Part shown: positions 1 to 10,801 of the stretch, piece after piece
Layout of the letters: each line of letters begins with the position of its first letter
How positions within the stretch are numbered: the first letter of the stretch is position 1
Source: PALSA-1006 sp041660815
Lineage (GTDB): Bacteria > Pseudomonadota > Gammaproteobacteria > Burkholderiales > Gallionellaceae
Length of the DNA stretch: 64,000 nt
Direction of reading: 5' to 3'
Assembly (NCBI GenBank): GCA_041660815.1
Contig: JBAZVN010000004.1
Span: 132,075-196,074 of the forward strand
Program-made: the position numbers and the translations under genes
Notes under the pieces: model-generated
What the model saw: only the letters and a program-made list of their open reading frames with translations
Told to the model about the DNA's origin: nothing
Database searches by the model: none

Positions 1-381
1 CTGCGTGCATTGTTTAGTGAGCCTGTATTGTGTAGTTCGTTTTTGTGTTTGATGGATGATGCACAATTATGCGTGATTAGGCAATATGTCTTAAGGTATA
101 GTTCTTGTGCTGAAGTAACTAGATATCGGCCTATATACTTTTGAAGCATTGATTAATAATTCCCTATTAATCAATGCGTTGTAGTTATCCCGGTAAGCCG
201 AGACTTGAACTCTCTGCAAAGTTTTCTAAAATACAATCCTGATTGCTCTGTTACAATGCGCCGCGCTGTGATTGCTTCAGTCTTAATCGCACGCTACCGA
301 ATCCGGTTTGTTTTTCCTCTATCAGCCTAAGACTGGCGCCCCTACCGGGCGGCAGGCCGATGTAAATTCAAGAAAGTTAAT
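1..381. other. Gene-free leader upstream of rhlE
   Basis: No convincing coding region is present in these first 381 bases. The stretch is AT-rich at its left end and holds a perfect hairpin (listed separately). A weak sigma70-like candidate for rhlE is TTGAAC at 205-210 and TAAAAT at 227-232 with a 16-base gap; only four of six -35 bases match consensus, so it is a guess. A small GC-rich inverted repeat (cgccc / gggcg) lies in the probable 5' untranslated leader near 338-352. The gene on the left side is outside the window. Confidence 0.5.
146..177. repeat. Perfect 13-bp AT-rich palindrome
   Basis: Two 13-base arms (146-158 gcattgattaata and 165-177) are exact reverse complements around a six-base loop. 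No T-run follows on either strand, so it is not a standard intrinsic terminator. It could be an operator for rhlE, the end of an upstream transcript, or a processing site. The palindrome is seen directly; its role is unknown. Confidence 0.55.
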
Positions 382-1725
382 ATGTCCTTTAATGCTCTCG
401 GCTTGTCCGCAGAAATCGTCCGCGCTGTTACCGAGCGCGGTTATACCGAACCCACCCCGATTCAGGCGCAAGCTATTCCGGTTATTTTAAAAGGCAGCGA
501 TTTGCTGGGCGGCGCGCAAACAGGTACCGGTAAAACTGCCGGTTTTACCCTGCCCTTATTGCATCGTTTGATGGCTAAACCGGTTGCAGGAAAAGCGTTT
601 ATCCGCGCCTTGGTGCTCACTCCGACGCGTGAACTTGCCGCTCAAGTGGAAGAAAGTGTGCGCGAGTACGGTAAATATTTGCCACTCAGATCGATGATGA
701 TGTTCGGCGGCGTTAATATAAATCCTCAAATAAAACAGTTAAACGGGCGCGTTGATATTCTGGTGGCCACACCGGGACGCTTGTTGGACCACTTGCAGCA
801 AAAGACTGTCGATTTATCCCATGTGGAAATTTTGGTGCTGGATGAGGCCGACCGGATGTTGGATATGGGCTTTATTCGCGACATCAAAAAGATTCTGGCG
901 ATCTTGCCCAAGCAACGCCAAAACCTGCTGTTCTCCGCAACCTTTTCGGAAGAAATTAAATTGCTCGCCGATGGACTGCTGAATAATCCCGCTCTGATCG
1001 AAGTGGCGCGGCGCAACCAGACTGCCGAGTTGATCGAGCAGCGTGTTTATCCGGTGGATCGTGAGCGCAAGCGCGCTTTGCTTTCGCAACTCATTAAGGA
1101 ACACAACTGGTTTCAGGTGCTGGTGTTTACGCGTACCAAACACGGCGCGAATAATCTTTCCGAGTACCTGATTAAAGAGGGCATTCCCGCCATGGCGATT
1201 CACGGCAACAAGAGTCAGGCTGCGCGCACCCGGGCGTTGGCGGAATTTAAAACCGGCAAGCTGCAAGTGCTGTGCGCCACCGACATCGCGGCACGAGGCA
1301 TTGATATTGCCGAACTGCCGCACGTGGTTAATTTTGAATTGCCGAATGTGGCGGAAGATTATGTCCACCGTATCGGTCGTACCGGACGCGCGGGCAGCGA
1401 AGGTGAAGCGAGTTCGCTGGTGTGTATCGATGAACATAAATTGTTGCATGACATTGAGCGTTTGATTAAACGCGAAATTCCCGTGGTGCAAATCCCCGGC
1501 TTCGAGCCTGATCCGCGCATCAAAGCCGAGCCAATTTTGAACGGTTCAAATCGAGGCGCTGGTGGTGGACAGCGTCAAGGTCGCGGCCAATCGGCACCGC
1601 GTACCAGTGGCGGGCAAGCCAAAACCGGCGGTGGCCCAAGAACTGGAGCGCCGGGCGGTAAGCCCAGTGGCGCCGGTCGCGGCGCTGCGCCGGTGTTGCA
1701 TCGCTCCGGCGGACGGGGGCGTTAA
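382..1725 (+). CDS. rhlE: DEAD-box ATP-dependent RNA helicase, RhlE type
   Basis: Predicted cytoplasmic RNA helicase that unwinds RNA duplexes in ribosome assembly, mRNA turnover and cold adaptation. All core motifs are present in order: the Q motif near residues 22-28, Walker A AQTGTGKT at 45-52, PTRELA, DEAD at 154-157, SAT, and HRIGRTGRAG from residue 329. The last 50 or so residues are a Gly/Arg/Ala-rich disordered tail typical of RhlE and likely to bind RNA. The ATG at 382 starts directly at the RhlE-like N-terminus (short helix, then GYTEPTPIQ). The gene is apparently monocistronic, with a strong terminator just after the stop. Family assignment is firm; RhlE rather than another DEAD subgroup rests on length (447 residues) and the basic tail. 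Confidence 0.93.
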   Translation: MSFNALGLSAEIVRAVTERGYTEPTPIQAQAIPVILKGSDLLGGAQTGTGKTAGFTLPLLHRLMAKPVAGKAFIRALVLTPTRELAAQVEESVREYGKYLPLRSMMMFGGVNINPQIKQLNGRVDILVATPGRLLDHLQQKTVDLSHVEILVLDEADRMLDMGFIRDIKKILAILPKQRQNLLFSATFSEEIKLLADGLLNNPALIEVARRNQTAELIEQRVYPVDRERKRALLSQLIKEHNWFQVLVFTRTKHGANNLSEYLIKEGIPAMAIHGNKSQAARTRALAEFKTGKLQVLCATDIAARGIDIAELPHVVNFELPNVAEDYVHRIGRTGRAGSEGEASSLVCIDEHKLLHDIERLIKREIPVVQIPGFEPDPRIKAEPILNGSNRGAGGGQRQGRGQSAPRTSGGQAKTGGGPRTGAPGGKPSGAGRGAAPVLHRSGGRGR

Positions 1726-1731
1726 TGATAA

Positions 1732-1757
1732 GGGCGCGTTATTCGCGCCCTTTTTTT
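1732..1757 (+). terminator. Intrinsic terminator of rhlE
   Basis: A seven-base GC stem (gggcgcg / cgcgccc) with a five-base loop is followed directly by seven T residues, the textbook rho-independent form. It begins six bases after the rhlE stop codon and separates rhlE from the DUF1415 gene. Confidence 0.9.
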
Positions 1758-1778
1758 AACCTAAGGAAACATACCTAA

Positions 1779-2339
1779 ATGACCACTACCATCAATTCAG
1801 AAGAAGTAATTGCCGCCACCCAGCTCTGGTTGGAGCGCGCGGTGATCGGCCTTAACCTTTGTCCGTTCGCTAAAGCAGTTCACGTTAAAAAACAAATTCG
1901 CTATGTGGTCAGTGCCGCTACCGCGCCGGAAGAGCTGCTGCGCGAAGTGCTGGCTGAATTCGAGGTGCTGGCCGAAGCCAGCCCTGAGGCCATTCAAACC
2001 ACGCTGTTGATTCATCCCAATGTATTGACTGACTTTCTTGATTACAATGACTTTTTAGAGGTGGTAGATGCGGCCTTGGAAGACGTCGATTTGGCCGGAG
2101 AATTGCAAGTGGCAAGCATGCATCCGCTGTATCAGTTCGCCGATACTGAATTTGACGACATCACCAACTACACCAATCGTTCGCCATATCCTACTTTGCA
2201 TCTGCTGCGCGAAGCCAGCATTGACGAGGCCGTCGCCGCTTTTCCCGAAGCAGAAATGATCTACGAGAAAAATATCGAAACCATGCAAAAACTGGGGCAT
2301 GCGGGCTGGGAAAAGTTGGGACTTGGGAAGTATAAGTAA
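1779..2339 (+). CDS. DUF1415 family protein
   Basis: A 186-residue soluble protein matching the DUF1415 family of proteobacteria by its opening (an LWLERAVIGLNLCPFA-type segment near residues 12-30) and the later HPLYQFADTEFDDITNYTNRSPYP-like block around 112-135, which is split here only for description. The function of the family is not established. The conserved Cys in the NLCPFA stretch and the many acidic residues are visible, but no catalytic motif is recognised. There are no membrane segments and no signal peptide. A good ribosome site (aagga) lies about 12 bases before the ATG. It stands alone between the rhlE terminator and the convergent dciA-like gene. Confidence 0.8.
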   Translation: MTTTINSEEVIAATQLWLERAVIGLNLCPFAKAVHVKKQIRYVVSAATAPEELLREVLAEFEVLAEASPEAIQTTLLIHPNVLTDFLDYNDFLEVVDAALEDVDLAGELQVASMHPLYQFADTEFDDITNYTNRSPYPTLHLLREASIDEAVAAFPEAEMIYEKNIETMQKLGHAGWEKLGLGKYK

Positions 2340-2430
2340 CGCTAAAACACTCTGAATTTAGCGCGTTGCATGGCAAGTAGCACTTGTTGTGAAACTGCGC
2401 GGCACGATACGACGGCTTCCTTCCGGGCAA

Positions 2431-2853
2431 CTATTTCCGCCGACTCGCCATACGTGCCAGCGCTGCTTTTAGCGGGGAATCCGCCAGCGATTCGGCCAGC
2501 TCGGAGAGTTGGCTTTTTGCTGTATTACTCAGGGTTCTAGCGGTGGGTGGCGGCACATAGGCGGGGGCGTTTACTTGCACCTGCACCTGAATTCCAGTAA
2601 CCTCGCACCCTTTCTCACGCAGGTGGGTCGCCAATTCTCCGGTCATTTGGCGCAATTTGGCGGCAACCGCGCCATTATCTGCGGCTAAAGTGAGTGTGTT
2701 TTGCTTGAAATAAAGCACCCGGCAACTGCGCTTTAATGATTTTGGAATGACCTGATCAACCAGCTGTTGCAGCGTAATAAGTTGTCCGGCTTTTTGGGTA
2801 AGCTGGCTGAGTTCGTTGCTGGCGGATAGAAAGGCATTCAGGCGATGCGGCAC
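2431..2853 (-). CDS. DUF721 / DciA-like protein
   Basis: A 140-residue protein of the DUF721 family, whose best-known member is DciA, the loader or operator of the replicative helicase DnaB in bacteria lacking DnaC. The N-terminal part carries the family pattern: an LQQLVDQVIP helix, then a CRVLYFKQNTLTLAADNG beta segment and a LRQMTGELATHLREKG helix. The C-terminal third is Pro/Ala-rich with a basic end. The start appears to be GTG at 2853, with divergent transcription from the M23 peptidase only about 30 bases away. dciA-like, M23 and secA adjacency is common in betaproteobacteria, which supports the call. Function is inferred from family only. Confidence 0.75.
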   Translation of the reverse strand: MPHRLNAFLSASNELSQLTQKAGQLITLQQLVDQVIPKSLKRSCRVLYFKQNTLTLAADNGAVAAKLRQMTGELATHLREKGCEVTGIQVQVQVNAPAYVPPPTARTLSNTAKSQLSELAESLADSPLKAALARMASRRK

Positions 2854-2885
2854 GGATGTAAAGATAATTATTGATAGGGACGGGT

Positions 2886-3809
2886 ATGAATCTTATTCTA
2901 GTTTCCAATCGTTTGGCAAAAACTCGTAGCGTAACGCTGACGGGGACGCATTTGTTGCTACTCCTGAGTTTGGGTGTACTGCTGTTCGTGTCTGCCGTGT
3001 TGGCGGCGCAATATGCGATCGTGCGCTTGCAGCCGGGCAGCATCAGTAATGAGCTGCGCGCGTGGTTGGCCAGCGGTTCGCTGGATGCGCAGCAAAAACA
3101 GCAGGTTTTACTGCATGAAAACATGGACATGATGGCAAAGCGTCTGGGGCAGATGCAGGCGCAGTTGCAGCGTTTGGATACGCTGGGTGCGCGTTTGGCC
3201 AAAATGACCGGCATGAAGCCCCAAGAGTTTTCCTTCGATCAAGCTCCCGCGCAGGGCGGCCCGTATTTGCCGGAAGCGCAGCAGGTGGATATTTCGTTGT
3301 TAAATATGAATCAGCAAATTGCCAGCCTCACCACGCTGCTGAGCGACCGTAATGATAAATTATTGGCGCTGGAAACCATGCTGATGCAAGACAGTTTGAA
3401 TAAAGGTTTATTGCCTTCCGGCGCGCCAATTGTTGAGGGGTGGTACTCGTCCAACTTTGGCTGGCGTATCGATCCGTTTACCGGCAGAAATGCGATGCAC
3501 GAAGGGGTAGATTTTATGGTGCCGGCTGGCACGCCCATCTATGCTTCTGCCGGTGGCGTGGTGGTTTATGCTGACCTGCATCCGCAGTATGGAAATATGA
3601 TTGAGATTGATCACGGTAACGAAATTATCACCCGCTACGCGCATGCTTCCAAGCTGCTGGCTAAAGTGGGGATGGTGGTGCGGCGCGGTCAGGAAATTGC
3701 CAGAGTGGGCAGCACCGGTCGTTCCACCGGGAATCATTTGCATTTTGAAGTGAGATTCAAGGGCATGGCGCAAAATCCGGTGCGTTTTTTGCAGAGTTCG
3801 GCTGGTTAA
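2886..3809 (+). CDS. Membrane-anchored M23 (LytM-type) peptidase
   Basis: Probable peptidoglycan endopeptidase or divisome activator in the periplasm. One N-terminal membrane segment (about residues 20-42) is followed by a coiled-coil stretch near 75-110 and a C-terminal M23 domain. Zinc ligands are intact: H205 and D209 in HEGVDF, then H284 and H286 in HLHFEV, so it is likely an active enzyme rather than a degenerate activator. I chose the ATG at 2886 because a GGGA-rich ribosome site lies just upstream; an in-frame TTG at 2871 would add only five residues. It is divergent from the dciA-like gene and upstream of secA, but a terminator separates it from secA. Confidence 0.88.
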   Translation: MNLILVSNRLAKTRSVTLTGTHLLLLLSLGVLLFVSAVLAAQYAIVRLQPGSISNELRAWLASGSLDAQQKQQVLLHENMDMMAKRLGQMQAQLQRLDTLGARLAKMTGMKPQEFSFDQAPAQGGPYLPEAQQVDISLLNMNQQIASLTTLLSDRNDKLLALETMLMQDSLNKGLLPSGAPIVEGWYSSNFGWRIDPFTGRNAMHEGVDFMVPAGTPIYASAGGVVVYADLHPQYGNMIEIDHGNEIITRYAHASKLLAKVGMVVRRGQEIARVGSTGRSTGNHLHFEVRFKGMAQNPVRFLQSSAG

Positions 3810-3836
3810 GAGCTGTATTAAAAAATTAGTTTTCGA

Positions 3837-3865
3837 GGGCGGGGTAGTTTATCCCACCCTTTTTT
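3837..3865 (+). terminator. Probable intrinsic terminator before secA
   Basis: A GC stem (gggcggg pairing with cccaccc, one mismatch) around a loop is followed by six T residues. It sits 28 bases after the peptidase stop and about 38 bases before the secA start, so secA probably has its own promoter or depends on readthrough. Confidence 0.65.
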
Positions 3866-3902
3866 ATCGAATTAGTGTGTAGTGAAAGCGTAAAGTAAAA
3901 AC

Positions 3903-6617
<2,715 letters not shown>

Positions 6618-6649
6618 TTTAATCAATGAGTTATACTGGAGGCTTAAAA

Positions 6650-7147
6650 ATGGTAACTGACGAATTAGTTATTAATGCTTTGCGTAATTCAACTTTGTCC
6701 GAAGAATTGCGCGATTCAGAAATTGATCTGCTGGCCAGTTTAATTACGGTGCGAGAATACAAAGCCGGCGAAAATATTTTGGCGCCGGGCGACACGCCGA
6801 TGAAAGATGCTTTGCTGATTTTAGGCTCGGGTGATGTTGAGGCAACCGCTTCAACCGGCGGCGAAAATATGACTTTGCATTTGCTGCAAACCGGCGATCT
6901 GGCCGGAATCATCGGTTTTGTGGGCGGCAATGTGATGCAAATTAGTGCCACGGTGGTGGCTAAAACAGACAGCAAAGTGCTGGTGTTGGAGCGTTCACGT
7001 TTTGAATCTCTGCTCAACACGCAACCCGCCATTGTGTACTACGTGATGCGCGGCATTGTGCGTCACACCCATGGAATTGTGCGGCGCATGAATATGCAAT
7101 CGGTTGAAATGAACAACTATATTCATCGCACCCACGGACGTTACTAG
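6650..7147 (+). CDS. Small cyclic-nucleotide-binding-fold protein, degenerate pocket
   Basis: A 165-residue protein made almost entirely of one CNB-like beta-roll followed by a C-terminal helix. Visible features are the ITVREYKAGENILAPGD strand pattern and the LQTGDLAGIIGFVGG segment where the phosphate-binding cassette should lie. The cassette lacks the usual FGE-x-A/S signature and the conserved Arg that binds the cyclic phosphate (Gln or neighbouring residues occupy the place), so cAMP binding is doubtful. There is no helix-turn-helix, so it is not a Crp-type regulator. An upstream in-frame ATG at 6626 exists, but the GGAGG at 6636-6640 points to the ATG at 6650. It may share a transcript with secA and argJ (short gaps). 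It could be a redox or protein-interaction module. Confidence 0.7.
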   Translation: MVTDELVINALRNSTLSEELRDSEIDLLASLITVREYKAGENILAPGDTPMKDALLILGSGDVEATASTGGENMTLHLLQTGDLAGIIGFVGGNVMQISATVVAKTDSKVLVLERSRFESLLNTQPAIVYYVMRGIVRHTHGIVRRMNMQSVEMNNYIHRTHGRY

Positions 7148-7156
7148 GAGATTTAG

Positions 7157-8374
7157 ATGCCGGTTAATTTGACATCGCCCAACGCCGCTGAACTGTTGCC
7201 AGTCAGCGGCATTTTATTGGGCACCGCTGAAGCCAATATTAAACGCCCTGAGCGCAAAGACCTGCTGATCATCAAATTGGATGACGGCGCCACGGTTGCG
7301 GGCGTGTTTACCACGAATCGGTTTTGTGCCGCACCGGTCATTGTTGCGCAGCAACATTTGGTGGCGGGCAAAGCCATTCGTGCGTTGCTGGTCAACACGG
7401 GTAACGCCAACGCGGGTACCGGTGAGCAGGGGTTAAATGCCGCCAAAATTACCTGTGCGGAACTGGCGAAATTGCTGGGCTGCGCGGCAGAGCAAGTCCT
7501 GCCGTTTTCCACCGGGGTGATTATGGAGCCGTTGCCGGTTGACAAAATTATCGCAGGAATGCCGCAGGCGATTTCCAATCTGAATTCGGATAACTGGTTT
7601 AATGCCGCAAATGCGATCATGACCACGGATATCGTCGCCAAGGCGGTATCGCGTCAGGTGCAAATTGGCGGAAAGACCATCACCGTCACCGGTATGTCCA
7701 AAGGTTCCGGCATGATTCATCCCAACATGGCCACCATGCTGGGTTACATCGCGACCGATGCGGCGATTGCCCAGCCTCTGTTGCAGCAAATGGTCAGCGA
7801 GGCCGCGAACCGTTCGTTTAATTGCATTACGGTGGACGGCGATACCTCCACCAACGATGCGCTGATGCTGATTGCCACCGGCAAGAGCGGCGTGAATATT
7901 GATGCGTCCAATCGCGCACAGATGCAGGCGGTAATTACCGAGGTGGCCACCGCGTTGGCGCAGGCGATTGTGCGTGACGGGGAAGGCGCAACCAAATTCA
8001 TCACCATTCAAATTGAAGGCGGAAAAGACGAAGCCGAATGCAAAAAAATCGGCTACGCGATTGCCCATTCGCCCTTGGTGAAAACGGCTTTCTTCGCTTC
8101 CGATCCCAACCTCGGACGCATTCTCGCCGCGATCGGCTATGCCGGTGTCAATGATCTGAATGTGGAAACGTTGCGGCTGTATCTGGATGACGTTTTGGTG
8201 GCCGAGAATGGCGGGCGTGCGCTGAGTTATCAGGAAGCGGACGGTCAGCGCGTGATGCAGCAAAGCGACATTGCCATCCGTGTGCTGCTCAATCGCGGTG
8301 CGGTGAATGCCACGTTGTGGACCTGCGATTTTTCTTACGATTACGTCAAGATTAACGCCAGTTACCGGAGTTAG
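7157..8374 (+). CDS. argJ: Glutamate N-acetyltransferase ArgJ
   Basis: Ornithine/glutamate acetyltransferase of arginine biosynthesis: it moves the acetyl group from N-acetylornithine to glutamate, closing the acetyl cycle. The family autocleavage site is visible in KGSGMIHPNMATMLGYIATD, where the Thr of ATML becomes the N-terminal nucleophile of the beta chain. NTGNANAGTG near residues 78-87 forms part of the oxyanion region, and the C-terminus has the usual SYDYVKINASYRS end. The length of 405 residues is normal. An AGGAG ribosome site lies 7 bases before the ATG. Whether it also uses acetyl-CoA (bifunctional) cannot be told from sequence. Confidence 0.95.
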   Translation: MPVNLTSPNAAELLPVSGILLGTAEANIKRPERKDLLIIKLDDGATVAGVFTTNRFCAAPVIVAQQHLVAGKAIRALLVNTGNANAGTGEQGLNAAKITCAELAKLLGCAAEQVLPFSTGVIMEPLPVDKIIAGMPQAISNLNSDNWFNAANAIMTTDIVAKAVSRQVQIGGKTITVTGMSKGSGMIHPNMATMLGYIATDAAIAQPLLQQMVSEAANRSFNCITVDGDTSTNDALMLIATGKSGVNIDASNRAQMQAVITEVATALAQAIVRDGEGATKFITIQIEGGKDEAECKKIGYAIAHSPLVKTAFFASDPNLGRILAAIGYAGVNDLNVETLRLYLDDVLVAENGGRALSYQEADGQRVMQQSDIAIRVLLNRGAVNATLWTCDFSYDYVKINASYRS

Positions 8375-8380
8375 TTCAAG

Positions 8381-9217
8381 TCAGTAAAGTGAGCTTTTAT
8401 TTCTGCCCGGCCGGAAGTAGTGTTGATTTTCGTAATACGCTTCCTTCCGGTTGGCGTTATCCCAGCCTGGAATGCCCAATAGTGGTACTGGTGTAATGCA
8501 TTGATTTAATACGATTTTATTTGTGGCGTCAAGGTATTCTGCAACCTTGGCATCCACATGCGCTAGGCGTTTTTCCAGCGGCCAGGTAAAAAATTCATTT
8601 TCAACTTTTATGCACAAACCTTGTCCGGTAAATCCGATATAGGGGTGCATGGCTTTTTCATACAAGCCGTGGCCGAAAATATAAAAGCCCATCGATTTTT
8701 TTAGTTGTTCGCGCTGTGTCCAGAACAATTCTTTCCATTTAAAGTCGCACAATAATTCTTTTAAATGCGGGTCTGCATAGGCAACGATGACGCCGGATTC
8801 ATCCAGTAAAGTTGCGTGGTCGCGTACCTTGCCGCGCTGAGTTTGCAAGGGTAAGTCCGGATGGGTAAGCGCCCGATAATGCAGGGCGTTGATGGCGGCT
8901 TTGCTGTGCGGAAAAGTTAGCCATACCAGTGCATTAAATAAATCGTGCAGATTATCGTCGCGCGTTTGTACTTCACCCGTTAAAAAACAGCGTGGTTCGT
9001 ATTGCGCCTCGAATGCCAGTTTGCCAGTTGCCTGTGCAACAAAGTGCAGCGGTTTGTCGCTTAAGGTTGTGATATTTCCATACCCGGCAAGCAATGTATT
9101 CAGTGTGTGCCGGGTTGGGAAGGCGTGCTGATCAAGCTGGCGCAAGACCGGATAGAGCGGTTCAAAAAATGGCGAGTCGAGTAGTTCGTCGCGATTCCAC
9201 TGTGACGGGTTTTGCAT
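8381..9217 (-). CDS. DUF3025 family protein
   Basis: A 278-residue soluble protein of the DUF3025 family, found mainly in beta- and gammaproteobacteria; its function is unknown. The recognisable block is FNALVWLTFPHSKAAINALHY near residues 98-118, with the preceding acidic and aromatic segment. No catalytic motif, membrane segment or signal peptide is visible. The start is ambiguous: an ATG at 9217 and an in-frame TTG at 9238 are both possible, and neither has a strong ribosome site; I favour the ATG. It is convergent with argJ, with only six bases between the stop codons. Confidence 0.75.
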   Translation of the reverse strand: MQNPSQWNRDELLDSPFFEPLYPVLRQLDQHAFPTRHTLNTLLAGYGNITTLSDKPLHFVAQATGKLAFEAQYEPRCFLTGEVQTRDDNLHDLFNALVWLTFPHSKAAINALHYRALTHPDLPLQTQRGKVRDHATLLDESGVIVAYADPHLKELLCDFKWKELFWTQREQLKKSMGFYIFGHGLYEKAMHPYIGFTGQGLCIKVENEFFTWPLEKRLAHVDAKVAEYLDATNKIVLNQCITPVPLLGIPGWDNANRKEAYYENQHYFRPGRNKSSLY

Positions 9218-9334
9218 GGTGTTGATCCAAAATTCCAATAAAAAATAAATCTGCTTTAAACCTGACTAAGTTGCGCAATATAACGCTGAATCGGGTGCGT
9301 AACATATTCTGAAAAATGTTTTTTTGTCGCAACA

Positions 9335-9363
9335 TTGATACAGATTTATTTCGTTCATATAAT
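9335..9363 (+). promoter_or_regulatory. Near-consensus sigma70 promoter for pfp
   Basis: TTGATA at 9335-9340 (five of six -35 bases) and a perfect TATAAT at 9358-9363 are separated by exactly 17 bases. Transcription would start near 9370, leaving a leader of about 60 bases before the pyrophosphate-dependent phosphofructokinase start at 9432. An AGGGAG ribosome site lies just before that start. It is the best promoter match I found in the window and suggests high constitutive expression. Confidence 0.7.
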
Positions 9364-9431
9364 TCGCGTAATATGCCGTCTATATCATCACCCCGTAACT
9401 TTTCGATTCATCTTTTACAAGGGAGTTTTAT

Positions 9432-10691
9432 ATGGCCAAGAAGAATGCGTTTTATGCTCAATCCGGCGGCGTGACTGCTGTCATCAATGCTTCAGCCTCC
9501 GGCGTCATCGAGACTGCGCGCAAACACAAAGACATCATCGGGAAAGTTTATGCGGGGCGCAACGGCATCATCGGGGCGTTGACTGAAGACCTGATCGATA
9601 CCTCCAAAGAAACTGCCAAAGACATTGCCGCGCTGCGCTATACGCCATCGGGCGCATTTGGCTCGTGCCGTTTCAAGCTCAAAGGCCTGGAAGAAAACAA
9701 GCTGCAATACGAGCGCCTGATCGAAGTATTCAAAGCGCACAACATCGGTTATTTCTTCTATAACGGCGGCGGAGATTCCGCCGATACCTGTTTGAAAGTA
9801 TCGCAACTTTCCGAAAAAATGGGCTATCCGCTGCAGGCTATTCATGTGCCTAAAACGGTGGATAATGATTTGCCGATTACCGATTGCTGTCCCGGTTTTG
9901 GATCGGTTGCCAAATATGTGGCGGTGTCGATGCGCGAAGCCAGCTTTGACGTGGCGTCCATGTGCAAGACATCCACCAAGGTGTTTGTCATGGAAGTGAT
10001 GGGGCGTCATGCGGGATGGATTGCGGCAGCCGGCGGTTTGGCCTCCGATGAGAAATGCGAATTGCCGATTGTGATTTTGTTTCCGGAAATCGCTTTCAAT
10101 AAAGCCAAGTTTTTGGCCAAGGTGGATGCGATGGTGAAGAAGCACGGCTATTGTTCAATCGTTGTTTCCGAAGGTGTGCACGGTGAAGACGGTAAATTCT
10201 TGTCCGATCAGGGCGTGCGCGATGCGTTCGGCCATGCCCAGTTGGGTGGTGCGGCACCGGTAATCGCCAACATGGTTAAAGAAGCATTGGGCTACAAATT
10301 CCATTGGGCGGTTGCCGACTATTTGCAACGCGCCGCGCGCCACATCGCTTCCAAGACCGATGTTGATCAGGCTTATGCGCTGGGTCAGGCTGCCGTTGAG
10401 CTGGCCCTGCAGGGCAAAAATGCGGTGATGCCTACCGTGGATCGCATTTCCGACAAGCCGTACAAATGGAAGATCGGCGTGGCGCAACTCAGCAAGGTTG
10501 CCAACGTGGAAAAAATGATGCCGCGCAGTTTTATCACCAAGGATGGTTTCGGGATTACCGAAAAATGCCGTGCGTATTTGTCGCCGCTGATTAAAGGCGA
10601 AGACTATCCAACTTTTAAGAATGGTTTACCGCAGTACGTGCAATTGAAAAATGTGGCCGTGGCTAAAAAACTGGGTGAATTTAAACTCTAA
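9432..10691 (+). CDS. pfp: Pyrophosphate-dependent 6-phosphofructokinase
   Basis: Interconverts fructose 6-phosphate and fructose 1,6-bisphosphate with pyrophosphate as phosphoryl donor, so the step is reversible and can serve glycolysis or gluconeogenesis. The 419-residue length fits the PPi-PFK group. The catalytic segment reads PKTVDNDL: the Lys before TVDND replaces the Gly of ATP-PFK (PGTIDND) and is the hallmark of PPi use. The donor-site loop reads GGGDSADT rather than the ATP-type GGDGS. MGRHAGWIA near residue 191 is also conserved. The adjacent downstream gene encodes a membrane pyrophosphatase, so two PPi-linked energy enzymes sit together. Confidence 0.93.
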   Translation: MAKKNAFYAQSGGVTAVINASASGVIETARKHKDIIGKVYAGRNGIIGALTEDLIDTSKETAKDIAALRYTPSGAFGSCRFKLKGLEENKLQYERLIEVFKAHNIGYFFYNGGGDSADTCLKVSQLSEKMGYPLQAIHVPKTVDNDLPITDCCPGFGSVAKYVAVSMREASFDVASMCKTSTKVFVMEVMGRHAGWIAAAGGLASDEKCELPIVILFPEIAFNKAKFLAKVDAMVKKHGYCSIVVSEGVHGEDGKFLSDQGVRDAFGHAQLGGAAPVIANMVKEALGYKFHWAVADYLQRAARHIASKTDVDQAYALGQAAVELALQGKNAVMPTVDRISDKPYKWKIGVAQLSKVANVEKMMPRSFITKDGFGITEKCRAYLSPLIKGEDYPTFKNGLPQYVQLKNVAVAKKLGEFKL

Positions 10692-10706
10692 TCCGCCGCA
10701 GAAGAG

Positions 10707-10739
10707 CAGGGGAAAGCCCGGAAGGTTGTAGGGCCCCTG
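10707..10739 (+). promoter_or_regulatory. GC-rich hairpin between pfp and hppA
   Basis: The outer arms CAGGG/CCCTG and inner arms GCCC/GGGC form a bulged stem with an 11-base loop in the 110-base pfp-hppA gap. It is followed only by a short mixed T stretch (tagtcgtttt), so it is a weak terminator, attenuator or mRNA-stability element. The pairing is seen; the role is inferred. Confidence 0.4.
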
Positions 10740-10801
10740 TAGTCGTTTTACTCGGGTAAATCCGTGTTTATTTGTCGCTAACTACTATCGGGGAGAACAC
10801 C

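Noticed and set aside
814..1491. 225-residue minus-strand open frame inside rhlE
   Set aside because: It is antisense to a firmly identified helicase, its product shows no domain, and its amino-acid make-up (His/Gln/Arg-rich) is typical of shadow frames.
7433..8263. 276-residue minus-strand open frame inside argJ
   Set aside because: Fully antisense to argJ, with no recognisable domain or ribosome site.
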